Below, piece by piece: positions 27,178 to 36,515 of a stretch of 64,000 bases of DNA. Each line of letters starts with the position of its first letter. The stretch's first letter is position 1. The notes below the pieces were generated by a model. The model was not told the DNA's origin and did not search any database. It worked only from the letters and a program-made list of their open reading frames with translations. A program made the position numbers and the translations under genes. This stretch comes from Bryobacteraceae bacterium (GTDB lineage Bacteria; Acidobacteriota; Terriglobia; Bryobacterales; Bryobacteraceae), in the NCBI GenBank assembly GCA_947458745.1, contig CANGYQ010000020.1:1-64000 (forward strand). The letters are read 5' to 3'.

Positions 27178-28245
27178 CTATTCGCCGCGGGCCTTGGCCG
27201 GCTTAGACGGATGCGCTTCCTGGTAATGAGCCTTCAGCACGTCGCCGCCGAAATCAGACTTCAGGTCGCGCCAGACGCTGTGGACGTGGTTGGCACCGTT
27301 CTGCGTGTTGTCGTACTCCACCAGGAAGCCCGGGCCCTGCACCCGGTAGTAATGCGGTCCCTTTTTTTCTTCGACGCCCGCCCAGGCGAAGTTCAGGTTG
27401 GTCCCTGCGGCCTTCACCAAAGCCGTCCGGCCTTCCGCCACATCCTCCGGAACGTTCTGGCAGTACTCGTCCAGCACCGCCGCCAGCAGTTCCCGCTGCT
27501 TGGGCGTCATCTTGGCGGCGCTCAGGCCCGAGGGCTGACCGTCGAGAGCGGCGGAGCGCTTCACGGTGGTGAGAATGTCCGGATAGGCCTTCGTGTCGAC
27601 AATCGCCACCTTCTTCTGCTCCGGCGTCAACGCCATCAGCAGGTCGCGGCCCAGATCCTCTTCGCGTGCCAGCACGCGGAGCCCGGTGCGCGGCCCCTGC
27701 CGGACTTCGGCCGGATTCGAACCAAAGAAGGTCGGGGCGGCCAACACCTTGCCACCAGCAATGACAAACGTCAGGCTGATGTGGTGGCCTTCAATCCGCA
27801 TGCCCCAGGTTGCGGTCTCCGACGGCTCACCGTAGATCGAGAAGTAGTACTTCTCCGGGTTGCGGCGCTCACCGGAGTCACTTTCCAAAATCCGCAGCAC
27901 ATCCTCCAGGCTCATGATGGTGGAGGCCTTCATGAAGCCGCGCTGGCTGAGCGAGGAGGCCAGCATCGCCTGCGCCAAGTGGCGCTGCGCCGGGGTCATT
28001 TCCCGCAACGTGAGGCCCTTGCGGGTGGTCTTGTAGAACTCCTGGTAGTTGTTGTCCGGGACGAAGTGCCATTGGAGGCGCGCCTCGGTGGTGAGGTCCA
28101 TTTTCGCCTTGGCCGTTTGCTCCGGCGTCAGGGAGGCGAGAAATGCCTTGGCTGCGCCCAACATCGCAACCGGGCTTTGAGTCTTCAAGTGCGCAGCGCT
28201 GAACAGCAGTACCGCGCTAGAGGCCAACAGGATCCGCGAAAGCAT
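27178..28245 (-). CDS. DUF3500 family secreted protein
   Basis: 355 residues with an N-terminal signal (MLSRILLASSAVLLFSAAH). Conserved-looking DUF3500 stretches include FYKTTRKGLTLREMTPAQRH, YFSIYGEPSETATWGMRIEG, HHISLTFVI, GLRVLAREEDLGRDLL, and a terminal VEYDNTQNGANHVHSVWRDL. DUF3500 proteins have no established activity. A paralogue lies at 61942-63156 and shares the GxHH motif and the C-terminal NxxNH.H layout. It stands alone here. Confidence 0.85.
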   Translation of the reverse strand: MLSRILLASSAVLLFSAAHLKTQSPVAMLGAAKAFLASLTPEQTAKAKMDLTTEARLQWHFVPDNNYQEFYKTTRKGLTLREMTPAQRHLAQAMLASSLSQRGFMKASTIMSLEDVLRILESDSGERRNPEKYYFSIYGEPSETATWGMRIEGHHISLTFVIAGGKVLAAPTFFGSNPAEVRQGPRTGLRVLAREEDLGRDLLMALTPEQKKVAIVDTKAYPDILTTVKRSAALDGQPSGLSAAKMTPKQRELLAAVLDEYCQNVPEDVAEGRTALVKAAGTNLNFAWAGVEEKKGPHYYRVQGPGFLVEYDNTQNGANHVHSVWRDLKSDFGGDVLKAHYQEAHPSKPAKARGE

Positions 28246-28318
28246 CGACTCGGATTATATGCGACCGGGCAACGCAATGGAAGCGATACCGGCGAATTGC
28301 TGTCTGGGACAATAGGTC

Positions 28319-29734
28319 GTGGACTCTGATTCCCGCACGACCCAGCCCGCTCAACTGATGCTTGCCCTGGATGGCCAGCACCAGGCGATGATCCTTGAAC
28401 AAGCCGCCCAGCACGCGATCGCCTTTCTCGAAGCGGCGGGAGAACGTCCCGCGGCAGCAGCGCAGCGGCCCTTGCCGATGGCTGCCCTGCCCGAGAGTGG
28501 CCTGGGTGCCCAGGCGTCGCTGGACCGTTTCTACGCCACCATCGAGCCGTATCTGTCTGGATCGTCCGGTCCCCGCTATCTCGGCTTCGTCACCGGCGGC
28601 AGCACGCCCGCCGCAATTGCGGCCGACTGGTTGACCAGCGCCTATGACCAAAATGCGGCCCTGATTGGTGGCTCCGCCGCGTGTGCCGTGGAGTTGCAGG
28701 CACTCGCTCTGCTGCGGAGCCTGTTCGACCTGCCCACCAGTTTCGAAGGCGCACTGGTGACCGGCGCGACGATGGCCAACTTCACTGGGTTGGCGGTGGC
28801 CCGACAGTGGTGGGGGGAGCGCCGGGGCATCAATATCGCCGAGGCGGGCCTGGCCGGTCTGCCCGCCCTGCCCGTGCTGTCCGCGACACCCCACGTCAGC
28901 GCGCTGAAGGCGCTGTCGATGTTGGGCCTGGGCCGCCGGGCCATTGAGCCGGTGCCCACCCTGCCCGGCCGCGAGGCCATGGATATGGCCGCACTGGAGC
29001 GCCAGTTGCAAGCCCACCAGGGCGCGCCGGTGGTGGTGCTGGCCAGTGCCTGCACGGTCAACACGGCCGACTTTGATGATCTCGAAACAGCGGCGGTGCT
29101 CTGCCGTCAATATGGTGCCTGGCTGCACGTTGATGCCGCGTTTGGCCTCTTCGCGGCCTGCTCGCCTGACTACTCGCATTGGGTGCGGGGCATCGGCCAG
29201 GCGGACTCCATTGCCGCCGACGGCCACAAATGGCTGAACGTCCCCTACGATTGCGGCTTTGTCTTCACGCGTCACCTGGCCCTGCATGAGCGGACCTTCC
29301 AGACCAGCGCGTCCTATCTGGACCCAGGAGCCAACACTGTGCCGGAGTTACTGCATCGCACGCCCGAAAGCTCGCGCCGCTTCCGGGCCTTGCCCGTCTG
29401 GGTGGCACTGCTAGCCTATGGCCGCGAAGGCTACCGCGAGATCGTGGAGAGCAACTGCGGGGCGGCTGCCGCGCTCGGGGAATGGATCAACATCAGCAGC
29501 GAGTTCGAACTGCTGGCTCCGGTGCGGTTAAACATCGTCTGCTTTGCCTTGACGGAAGGTACCGCGGAAGGCACGAAGGCATTTCTGAAACGCCTGGAGA
29601 CAGATGGCCGGGTCTACCTGACACCCACTACCTACGCCGGACGCCCCGGCATCCGCGCGGCGTTCTCCAACTGGCGGACGACGCTGGAAGATCTAGCAGT
29701 GATTCAGGCGGCGATGCGGGATTGCCTCAGCTAG
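28319..29734 (+). CDS. PLP-dependent decarboxylase, group II (aspartate aminotransferase superfamily)
   Basis: 471 residues from a GTG start. Group II decarboxylase motifs are present: GFVTGGSTPAAIAADWL, VTGATMANFTGLAVAR, HVDAAFGLFAACSP, and DGHKWLNVPYDCG, where K304 forms the Schiff base. Relatives decarboxylate aromatic amino acids, glutamate or diaminobutyrate. Substrate choice cannot be read from the motifs. It is divergent from the DUF3500 gene and lies alone. Confidence 0.9.
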   Translation: MDSDSRTTQPAQLMLALDGQHQAMILEQAAQHAIAFLEAAGERPAAAAQRPLPMAALPESGLGAQASLDRFYATIEPYLSGSSGPRYLGFVTGGSTPAAIAADWLTSAYDQNAALIGGSAACAVELQALALLRSLFDLPTSFEGALVTGATMANFTGLAVARQWWGERRGINIAEAGLAGLPALPVLSATPHVSALKALSMLGLGRRAIEPVPTLPGREAMDMAALERQLQAHQGAPVVVLASACTVNTADFDDLETAAVLCRQYGAWLHVDAAFGLFAACSPDYSHWVRGIGQADSIAADGHKWLNVPYDCGFVFTRHLALHERTFQTSASYLDPGANTVPELLHRTPESSRRFRALPVWVALLAYGREGYREIVESNCGAAAALGEWINISSEFELLAPVRLNIVCFALTEGTAEGTKAFLKRLETDGRVYLTPTTYAGRPGIRAAFSNWRTTLEDLAVIQAAMRDCLS

Positions 29735-29808
29735 CCGCGTTCCAACGCCAGATTGACATAGCCCACCACTCCCTTGCGGTCAACTGAGCCTTTGATGAAA
29801 TGCTGCCT

Positions 29809-30024
29809 CTAGCGCTTCCGCATCAGCCAGACCACCAGCCACAGCACGCTGTTCAAGATCAGCATGGTGGCCAGCGGCAGATAGACGGTGGTGTTCCGGC
29901 CCTGCCAAACAAAATCGCCCGGCAGCCGGCCCCAACGGACAGGCAGCCGTTCGCCGATCATGAGCAGCAAACCAATGGCGGCGATGGCAAAGCCGATGAT
30001 GACGATTGTCCGGCCCATACCCAT
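29809..30024 (-). CDS. DUF2905 small membrane protein
   Basis: 71 residues with two membrane segments (IVIIGFAIAAIGLLLMI and LPLATMLILNSVLWLVVWL) flanking the family signature WGRLPGDFVW. This two-helix layout with RLPGD is typical of DUF2905. The function is unknown. It follows the xylose isomerase-like gene by 21 bases on the same strand. Confidence 0.88.
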   Translation of the reverse strand: MGMGRTIVIIGFAIAAIGLLLMIGERLPVRWGRLPGDFVWQGRNTTVYLPLATMLILNSVLWLVVWLMRKR

Positions 30025-30045
30025 CGCCGCCTGGTTCCGTTCCGT

Positions 30046-31290
30046 TTAGAGCAAGAAGACGCGGCCCTTGTGAAGGCCCAGCAGGATCTGCACCAGCCGG
30101 TGCGCGATCAGCTCATGTAAGGTCAACAACTCTTTGTTGGCCTCAAAGATGGCGTAACCATCCTGCGGGTCCGTGCTGGTGACCAGTCCGCCGGCCTTTA
30201 GCGCATCGGTGGCACTCTTGATCACGCTATCTTCCAGCACCTCGCCCGCCATCTCCCAGAGGGTGATGAAGCGGTCGATCGCGCTGGGGAAGCTGACGTG
30301 GAAGACGCCGTGCGTGGAGGTGGTGCGCGGCGGCTTGTAGTCCAGGTTGAACGGCCCGTGGAAGTCATGGCTACGCAGCAGCACCAGGACGTTCAACCAG
30401 TCCAGCGGATTCACCAAGCCGACCGCGATATCGACGTCGTGCTTCAACCGGTAGCCATCGTTGATGTCAAAGTGCCACAGCTTGCCGTTCACTAGTGCGC
30501 GCGCCAGCGCCGCCCGGACACTGCCGCCCCACATCAGTTCGTGCAGATACTCCGGGTTGAGGCCCACCATTTCGGGATGTTCGAGCAGCCCGGAGTTGAT
30601 GAAGCCCAGCATGGCGTCCGAGGTGGGCAGCAGGATCTCGCCCTGCGGCTCAAACGGCTTGGCTTCCATGCAATGCTTCAGCGTCGGGCGGCCCTTCTTG
30701 GCCGCGATCTCAAGATCAGCCTTGCAAGCCGCATTGAGGCCGTCGGCGTACCACTTCAACGTCTCGGTTTCTTCGACCGCACCGGGCGTGTAGTAGCCCA
30801 GCGAACCCGGCCAATAGACGGCATAGCTGGCGCCCAGCTCATGCCCGATGGCCACCGTGTTGGTGACGCGGAACTTGGCGTACTCGCGGATCGACGGCGA
30901 TTCCGAAGCGGGCGAGGTCGCAAACACGGGGTGGAAGAACGTCTCCGTGGTCACCATGGAGCATTCCATGGCGTTCTTGCGGAGCGCTTCGCCAATCTGG
31001 CCGACGATGTCCCACTGCTCCTGCTTGCCCAGCACGGTGGCCGGAATCACGTCTGAATCGTGCGTGCACCAGTAGTTGATGCCGATCTCGGCATAACGCG
31101 CGATGATCTCTTCAAACCCCACCGGCCGACGGGTCGGCGCATGGAACAAGGCGTTGCCTTCATAGGCACCCGCCCACTGTGGTCCAGTGATGAAAAACTT
31201 GCGCCGCTGCTCGGGCGTATAGGCTCCACCGCAGGCCGCGTAGAGCTTTTCGACTAGGGGTTGTTGCTGGTCAACGGGAACAGGATTCAT
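30046..31290 (-). CDS. Xylose isomerase-like TIM-barrel protein (class I type)
   Basis: 414 residues. The metal-site motif MEAKPFEPQGEI corresponds to the IEPKPNEPRG box of class I xylose isomerases. WCTHDSDVIP holds the catalytic His/Asp region, and HFDINDGYRLKHDVD supplies further acidic ligands. These enzymes interconvert aldoses and ketoses with two divalent metals. No xylulokinase or transporter is nearby, so the sugar is uncertain. It lacks a signal peptide and is cytoplasmic. Confidence 0.78.
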   Translation of the reverse strand: MNPVPVDQQQPLVEKLYAACGGAYTPEQRRKFFITGPQWAGAYEGNALFHAPTRRPVGFEEIIARYAEIGINYWCTHDSDVIPATVLGKQEQWDIVGQIGEALRKNAMECSMVTTETFFHPVFATSPASESPSIREYAKFRVTNTVAIGHELGASYAVYWPGSLGYYTPGAVEETETLKWYADGLNAACKADLEIAAKKGRPTLKHCMEAKPFEPQGEILLPTSDAMLGFINSGLLEHPEMVGLNPEYLHELMWGGSVRAALARALVNGKLWHFDINDGYRLKHDVDIAVGLVNPLDWLNVLVLLRSHDFHGPFNLDYKPPRTTSTHGVFHVSFPSAIDRFITLWEMAGEVLEDSVIKSATDALKAGGLVTSTDPQDGYAIFEANKELLTLHELIAHRLVQILLGLHKGRVFLL

Positions 31291-31347
31291 AGTGCCCCCT
31301 CATCATATCGAGTGTGGCGGCGCGGCGGTATGGCGAGGAATAAGCGA

Positions 31348-31464
31348 GCGGTGCATGTGCTGTCACCCAGTCAGCCGCGCCAGGAGTTGACCGTGGCGGA
31401 TACCCTCCGGTTTCCAGAAGTGCTGCCCGGGTTCGAGTTGCCGCTAGCGGAACTGTTCGCCTGA
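31348..31464 (+). pseudogene. Possible C-terminal relic of a Uma2 family endonuclease gene
   Basis: A short open frame upstream of acs ends ELTVADTLRFPEVLPGF followed by ELPLAELFA and a stop. The VLPGF.LPLAELF ending is the usual tail of Uma2 (DUF820, PD-(D/E)XK-like) proteins. Nothing of the catalytic core remains upstream. The remainder of the 31291-31503 gap shows no other gene. The call rests on one short motif. Confidence 0.4.
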
Positions 31465-31503
31465 ATCCAATCCCCCGCCCACTTCGATAGAATCGCTTAA
31501 AGC

Positions 31504-33450
31504 ATGAGCGATCAGAATCCCCTCGCCGGGAGCATCTTCCCCCCGTCACCTGAATTTGTGGCCCAGGCCAACGTCTCCGGCATGGCTGCCTACCAGGCCC
31601 TCTACGATGAAGCCGCTGCGCGGCCGGAACAGTTTTGGGGGCACCTGGCCGAGACCGAACTGGCTTGGCAGCAGAAGTTCGACCACGTCTTTGAGTGGGC
31701 GCCGCCCTTCTCCAAGTGGTTTGTCGGCGGCCAGCTGAACGCCAGCTACAACTGCCTGGACCGGCACCTGGACGGACCCCGCGCCCACAAGGCGGCCATC
31801 ATCTGGGAAGGTGAGCCGGGCGACACGCGCACCATCACTTACACCGAGCTGCACCGCCTGGTCTGCCGCTTCGCCAACTCGATCAAGAGCCTCGGCTATC
31901 AAACCGGCGACCGCGCCATCATCTACATGCCGATGGTGCCGGAAGCCGTGGTGGCCATGCTGGCCTGCGCACGACTGGGCATCATCCACAGCGTCGTGTT
32001 CGGCGGCTTCTCCGCCGAGGCGTTGAAGGCTCGCATCCAAGATCTGGGAGCAACGCTGGTGATCACGGCTGATGGCGGCTGGCGGCGAGCCAAGGAAGTG
32101 AAGCTGAAGCCGGCGGTCGACGAAGCGTTGCTGGAATGTCCGGAAGTAAAGCACACGATCGTGCTGCGGCGGACGGGCTCTGAGCCCGAGATGATGGAAG
32201 GCCGCGACCTGTGGTGGCACACGCTGGATGAAACGTCGCATGATGACTGCCCGGCGGTTCCCGTCGATAGCGAACATCCGCTCTTCGTGCTCTACACCTC
32301 CGGCACCACTGGGAAGCCCAAGGGCATTCTGCACACCACCGCCGGGTATCTGCTGCAAACCACGATGTCGATGAAGTGGGTCTTTGATCTGAAAGAGAAT
32401 GACGTCTACTGGTGCAGCGCCGACATTGGCTGGGTGACCGGCCACAGCTACATCACCTACGGGCCGCTCTCGGCCGGCGCCACCAACGTCATGTACGAAG
32501 GCACGCCCGACACCCCGGCGTTTGACCGCTGGTGGCAGCTGATCGCCAAGTACAAGGTGACGCTGTTCTACACCTCGCCCACCGCCATCCGCGCGCTGAT
32601 CCGTCAAGGTGACCAGTGGCCCGACGCGCACGATCTATCGAGCCTCCGCTTGCTGGGCAGCGTCGGTGAGCCCATCAATCCGGCGGCCTGGGAGTGGTAC
32701 CACCGCGTCATCGGCAAAGGCCGTTGCCCGATTGTCGACACCTGGTGGCAGACCGAAACCGGTGCCATTCTGATTGCCCCCATGCCCGGTGCCGTGCCGC
32801 TGAAGCCCGGTTCCGGCACGCTGCCGATGCCCGGCATTCTGGCCGAAGTGGTGGACCTGGACGGCAAGCCCGTGCCGCCCGACGCCGAAGGCTATCTGAT
32901 CATCCGCCGGCCGTGGCCCTCGATGATCCGCAACATCTGGGGCGACCCGGACCGCTACGCGCAGACCTACTGGGGCCGCATGGAAGGCGTCTACTTCACC
33001 GGCGACGCCGCCCGCCGCGATGCCGATGGCTACTTCTGGGTGCTAGGCCGCGTCGATGACGTCATGAACGTCTCCGGCCATCGCCTCTCGACTATGGAAG
33101 TGGAATCCGCACTGGTGCGTCACCCCGCCGTGGCCGAAGCCGCAGTGGTGGCCAAGCCGCATGAGATCACGGGCCAAGCCGTGTGCTGCTTTGTGACCCT
33201 CAAGAAGGGCGACTACAACCACGACGTGCTGGGCAAGGAGTTGCGCCAGTGGGTGGCGCATGAAATCGGCGCGTTCGCCCGTCCGGAAGAGATCCGGTTC
33301 TCTGAAGCCCTGCCCAAGACCCGCTCCGGCAAGATCATGCGCCGGCTGCTGCGCGAGATCGTAACTTCGAACACGGTGGCGGGTGACGTGACCACGCTCG
33401 AAGACATGGGCGTACTCACGCGCCTGGCGGCGCAACAGGACGAGCCGTAG
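31504..33450 (+). CDS. acs: Acetyl-CoA synthetase (AMP-forming)
   Basis: 648 residues. The adenylation motif is [15 protein letters not shown], followed by WWQTETGA and [14 protein letters not shown], and the C-terminal [14 protein letters not shown] carries the Lys that is the usual acetylation target. It converts acetate, ATP and CoA to acetyl-CoA through acetyl-AMP. Length and all core motifs are normal. A strong intrinsic terminator follows. Confidence 0.97.
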   Translation: MSDQNPLAGSIFPPSPEFVAQANVSGMAAYQALYDEAAARPEQFWGHLAETELAWQQKFDHVFEWAPPFSKWFVGGQLNASYNCLDRHLDGPRAHKAAIIWEGEPGDTRTITYTELHRLVCRFANSIKSLGYQTGDRAIIYMPMVPEAVVAMLACARLGIIHSVVFGGFSAEALKARIQDLGATLVITADGGWRRAKEVKLKPAVDEALLECPEVKHTIVLRRTGSEPEMMEGRDLWWHTLDETSHDDCPAVPVDSEHPLFVLYTSGTTGKPKGILHTTAGYLLQTTMSMKWVFDLKENDVYWCSADIGWVTGHSYITYGPLSAGATNVMYEGTPDTPAFDRWWQLIAKYKVTLFYTSPTAIRALIRQGDQWPDAHDLSSLRLLGSVGEPINPAAWEWYHRVIGKGRCPIVDTWWQTETGAILIAPMPGAVPLKPGSGTLPMPGILAEVVDLDGKPVPPDAEGYLIIRRPWPSMIRNIWGDPDRYAQTYWGRMEGVYFTGDAARRDADGYFWVLGRVDDVMNVSGHRLSTMEVESALVRHPAVAEAAVVAKPHEITGQAVCCFVTLKKGDYNHDVLGKELRQWVAHEIGAFARPEEIRFSEALPKTRSGKIMRRLLREIVTSNTVAGDVTTLEDMGVLTRLAAQQDEP

Positions 33451-33474
33451 AGCGCAACAGCAGTAACGACCTTG

Positions 33475-33515
33475 GGGCGGGCCATCCACGGAGGATGAGC
33501 CCGCCCTTTGTTTTT
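33475..33515 (+). terminator. Intrinsic terminator of acs
   Basis: Stem GGGCGGGC/GCCCGCCC encloses a second stem CATCC/GGATG and is followed by TTTGTTTTT. It lies 25 bases after the acs stop. Confidence 0.9.
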
Positions 33516-33544
33516 GCCGCGCAACGTGATATTGCTCTTAGGCG

Positions 33545-34354
33545 ATGTTCACCCGACGCACACTACTCCAGGCGCCGTTGGCGCTGTCCGCTGCTTCCCG
33601 ATTGTTCGCGGCTGTCCCCACGCGGCACGTCAAGGTAGAGACGATATTCAAGTCGCCCGGCCCGGCTCCGAATGGCTTGCAAGCCACCGCGGACGGCCTG
33701 TGGGTGCTGGACCAGCGCGATAATCACGCCTATCTGGTGGGCTACGAGAAAGGTGAGATCCGCCGCAAGCTGAAGACCGATTCGGTCTCCGGCAGCGGGA
33801 TCACCTTTGATGGCAAGGCACTGTGGCTGGCTTCCACCTACAGCCGCGAGATCATCCAGTGTGACGCGCAGTCGGGCGCGACCCTCAAGCGCTTCCCCAG
33901 CCCTGGTGTGGGAGTCGTGTCGTGGAAGCCATCCGAAGCCCGCCGCAGCCCGCTGCAACCACCACCCCCGCCCCCCGACCCGAATGCGGCGAAGAAGCCC
34001 GCTGGTCCGGGCACTCCGACCGGTGCGCACGGCCTGGAATGGCGCGACGGCAAGCTGTGGATCTCCAATCCGCCTTCCAAGACCGTCTACCGAATGAACC
34101 CGCCCAACGCCCAGATCGAGTTCCAGTTCCCCACCGTCTTCAACCGCCCGCACGGCCTGGGCTGGGATGGTGACTTCCTGTGGTGTGCGGATTCCAACCT
34201 GAACGCCTTCCACAAGCACGATCCCAAGACCGGCAAGCTGATCGAGCAGATCCAACTGGCCGATAGCGACCCGCAACCGCACGGCATGAGCATCTGGCAA
34301 GGTTGGATGTGGTACTGCGATGAGGCCGGCGTGATCTGCCGCTTGAAGCTATAG
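33545..34354 (+). CDS. Secreted beta-propeller protein (SMP-30/YVTN-like), unknown function
   Basis: 269 residues. A Tat-like signal (MFTRRTLLQAPLALSAASRL) precedes six or so short repeats such as GLQATADGLWVLDQRD, SGITFDGKALWLAS, GLEWRDGKLWISNPPSKTVY and GLGWDGDFLWCADSN. A Pro-rich loop (PLQPPPPPPDPNAAKKP) interrupts the middle. The repeats match lactonase or glutaminyl-cyclase-like propellers, without identifiable catalytic residues. Confidence 0.65.
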   Translation: MFTRRTLLQAPLALSAASRLFAAVPTRHVKVETIFKSPGPAPNGLQATADGLWVLDQRDNHAYLVGYEKGEIRRKLKTDSVSGSGITFDGKALWLASTYSREIIQCDAQSGATLKRFPSPGVGVVSWKPSEARRSPLQPPPPPPDPNAAKKPAGPGTPTGAHGLEWRDGKLWISNPPSKTVYRMNPPNAQIEFQFPTVFNRPHGLGWDGDFLWCADSNLNAFHKHDPKTGKLIEQIQLADSDPQPHGMSIWQGWMWYCDEAGVICRLKL

Positions 34355-34374
34355 CAACTCCGTGACCGACTAGG

Positions 34375-34836
34375 TCACTGGCCAGCGGGGCCACTTTCGA
34401 TGACGGTGATGGAACTGAATCCCTCCTCCAACACGGGAGCTGTCAAGCGTCGGGCCAGCTTGTCCATGGCCTCCTCCGGCACTACCCGAGCCCGCAGGGC
34501 ATTGCGCCGCTTGCATTCAGGCAGCGGCACGTCAAGAAATACTGCCTCCGCCGTTGCTCCATGGCTCTGCGCGATCTCGATGTAGGGCAAGCGCTCGGCG
34601 GCCGTCAGGTTGGTGGCGTCGATATAGGTGGCGTCCATGCCAATCGCCAGGCGCTGTTCCAGCAGATACCGGACGGTTGCGAACACCCGGTCGTTCACGT
34701 GCTGGCTGGCGGCATCTCCGGTGAGTAGGCGGCGCACTTCGTCGGAAGAGATGGCAACTTCATTACGCTCGGCCAACCATGTCGACTTGCCGCAACCGGG
34801 CAGGCCCACCAGGAGAATCACTTTCATCTCCCTCAT
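34375..34836 (-). CDS. Small P-loop kinase (polynucleotide kinase/zeta-toxin-like)
   Basis: 153 residues. Walker A is LVGLPGCGKSTW (Lys and Ser at residues 18-19), followed by ISSDEVRRLLTG, and DATNLTAAERLPYI, where AAA-type kinases of the PNKP/gluconate kinase group bind substrate. RRNALRAR fits the lid arginines. Phosphorylation of a nucleic acid or small molecule is likely, but the substrate is unknown. A second ATG three codons in is an alternative start. It converges with the propeller gene. Confidence 0.75.
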   Translation of the reverse strand: MREMKVILLVGLPGCGKSTWLAERNEVAISSDEVRRLLTGDAASQHVNDRVFATVRYLLEQRLAIGMDATYIDATNLTAAERLPYIEIAQSHGATAEAVFLDVPLPECKRRNALRARVVPEEAMDKLARRLTAPVLEEGFSSITVIESGPAGQ

Positions 34837-35052
34837 CTTAAGGTAGGGTTGGGCTTGGTACCCATGGGTACTGGCCCATAGCCCACAGAATGAAACCTGA
34901 TTTTTGCGTAGTATTCATCAGTCCCGCGATACACTATAGACGTGGGAACCCCTTCCACAGCTCGACCTTCCTTGTTCGGCGGTGACTAACCGCCCAGTCT
35001 CCTAAGCGGCCTACGTCCTGTTGGCTGGTGGTGTTTTTTCGAGGAGACTCCC
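34837..35052 (+). promoter_or_regulatory. 5' leader of the aminotransferase gene with a hairpin
   Basis: The 215-base gap holds a hairpin at 34978-34994 (GGCGGT-GACTA-ACCGCC), a TACACTATAG stretch near 34931 that could be a -10 region, and a run of six T at 35034-35039 just before the GAGGAG ribosome binding site of the aminotransferase gene. The T run after GC-rich sequence could be part of an attenuator. I cannot match it to a known riboswitch. Confidence 0.35.
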
Positions 35053-36441
35053 ATGACAGTTCTAGATTCTCTCGCGCGGACGCACGTCCCTGGCGCGTTG
35101 CCGAAGCTGGTGACGGCGCTGCCCGGTCCCCGCGCCGCCGAGATTATTGCCCGCGATGAGGCGGTGCTTTCGCCGTCCTACACACGAGGCTACCCGCTGG
35201 TGATCGAACGCGGCGAAGGGGCGGTAATCACCGACGTCGACGGCAACCGCTTTCTTGATTTCAACGCCGGAATTGCCGTGCTGGCGGCCGGACACGCCCA
35301 TCCGCGCCTGACCAAGGCCATTCGGGAGCAGGCCGAAAAGTTTCTGCACTATTCGGGCACCGATTTCTACTACCAGAACATGGTGGAACTGGCGGAGAAA
35401 CTCGCCGCACTGGCACCGATCGGGGGCCGCAAACGGGTCTACTTCGGCAACTCCGGCACGGAGGCGCTGGAGGCGGCGTTTAAGCTCTCGCGCTACCACT
35501 TCTCGCAGGGCCAGGGCGACGGCCGAGGCCGGGACAAGATGATCGCCTTCTTTGGCGGCTTCCACGGCCGCACGATGGGCGCGTTGTCGCTGACCGGCTC
35601 CAAAAGCGTCCAGAAGAAGGGCTTCGGCCCGCTGGTGCCCGGTGTCCAGCACATCCCGTACGCCTATTGCTACCGGTGCGCTTACGGCAAGCAGCCGGAC
35701 ACCTGCGCGGTGGAGTGCGTGAAGGTGATCGAAGACACGCTGATCAAGCACATCCTGCCCGCCGAAGAGATCGCCGCCATTGTGGTGGAACCCATTCAAG
35801 GCGAGGGCGGCTATGTCGTTCCGCCCGTGAAGTTTTTCGACGAACTGCAATCCGTCGCCCGCCGCCACGGCATCTTGATCATCGCCGACGAAGTGCAAAG
35901 CGGCATGGGCCGCACCGGCAAAATGTGGGCGTCCCAGCATTTCGGCCTGGAACCGGACATGATCACCATCGCCAAGGGCATCGCCAGCGGCATGCCGCTT
36001 TCCGCTCTGGTGGCGCGGGCTGATGTGATGACCTGGAAGCCCGGCGCGCATGCCTCCACCTATGGTGGCAATCCGGTAGCGATCGCCTCCTCGCTGGCCA
36101 CGATCGAGTTGCTGGAAGAAGAACTGATCGAGAACGCCCGCGTGCTGGGCGAGTTCATGCTGGGCCGGATGCGGGAGTGGCCGCGCCGTTTCCCCACCGT
36201 GGGCGATGTGCGGGGCAAAGGCCTGATGCTGGGCTTTGAGCTGGTGAAGGACCAGAACACCAAAGAGCGCGCCCCGCAGCTTCGCGACCGGATTGAGCAA
36301 CTGGCCTTTGAGCGCGGGTTGCTGGTGCTGGGTGCCGGGCAGAACTCCATCCGCCTCTGCCCGCCGCTGGTGATCAGCCGCGATCAGGCGGAGTTCGCGC
36401 TGGACACGCTGGAGGAGTGCCTGCGGCTGGCTCAGAATTAG
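35053..36441 (+). CDS. Class III aminotransferase (4-aminobutyrate/acetylornithine type)
   Basis: 462 residues with GAGGAG 8 bases before the ATG. The motifs are YFGNSGTEALEAAFKLSRYH, FHGRTMGALSLTGSK, the PLP Asp in IIADEVQSGMGRTGKMWA, and the Schiff-base Lys in ITIAKGIASGMP. The length and the Cys-containing insert CYRCAYGKQPDTCAVEC resemble the GabT-like branch. It transfers an omega-amino group to 2-oxoglutarate. The exact substrate is uncertain. A palindromic terminator separates it from the convergent PEP-CTERM gene. Confidence 0.88.
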   Translation: MTVLDSLARTHVPGALPKLVTALPGPRAAEIIARDEAVLSPSYTRGYPLVIERGEGAVITDVDGNRFLDFNAGIAVLAAGHAHPRLTKAIREQAEKFLHYSGTDFYYQNMVELAEKLAALAPIGGRKRVYFGNSGTEALEAAFKLSRYHFSQGQGDGRGRDKMIAFFGGFHGRTMGALSLTGSKSVQKKGFGPLVPGVQHIPYAYCYRCAYGKQPDTCAVECVKVIEDTLIKHILPAEEIAAIVVEPIQGEGGYVVPPVKFFDELQSVARRHGILIIADEVQSGMGRTGKMWASQHFGLEPDMITIAKGIASGMPLSALVARADVMTWKPGAHASTYGGNPVAIASSLATIELLEEELIENARVLGEFMLGRMREWPRRFPTVGDVRGKGLMLGFELVKDQNTKERAPQLRDRIEQLAFERGLLVLGAGQNSIRLCPPLVISRDQAEFALDTLEECLRLAQN

Positions 36442-36455
36442 CGCCCGCAATACGA

Positions 36456-36497
36456 AACGGGAAGCGGTGCCTCCTCAGAAGGTCACTGCTTCCCGTT
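36456..36497. terminator. Bidirectional hairpin between convergent genes
   Basis: A ten-base perfect stem, AACGGGAAGC/GCTTCCCGTT, with a 22-base loop, lies between the class III aminotransferase gene and the PEP-CTERM gene. It lacks a long T tract, so termination strength is uncertain. Confidence 0.6.
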
Positions 36498-36515
36498 CTA
36501 GCGTGTTCCAGTCGC

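Noticed and set aside
35062-36450. A 462-codon open frame on the minus strand across the whole class III aminotransferase gene
   Set aside because: It is the mirror of a well-conserved aminotransferase gene in GC-rich DNA, is rich in His/Arg/Gln and has no recognisable motif.
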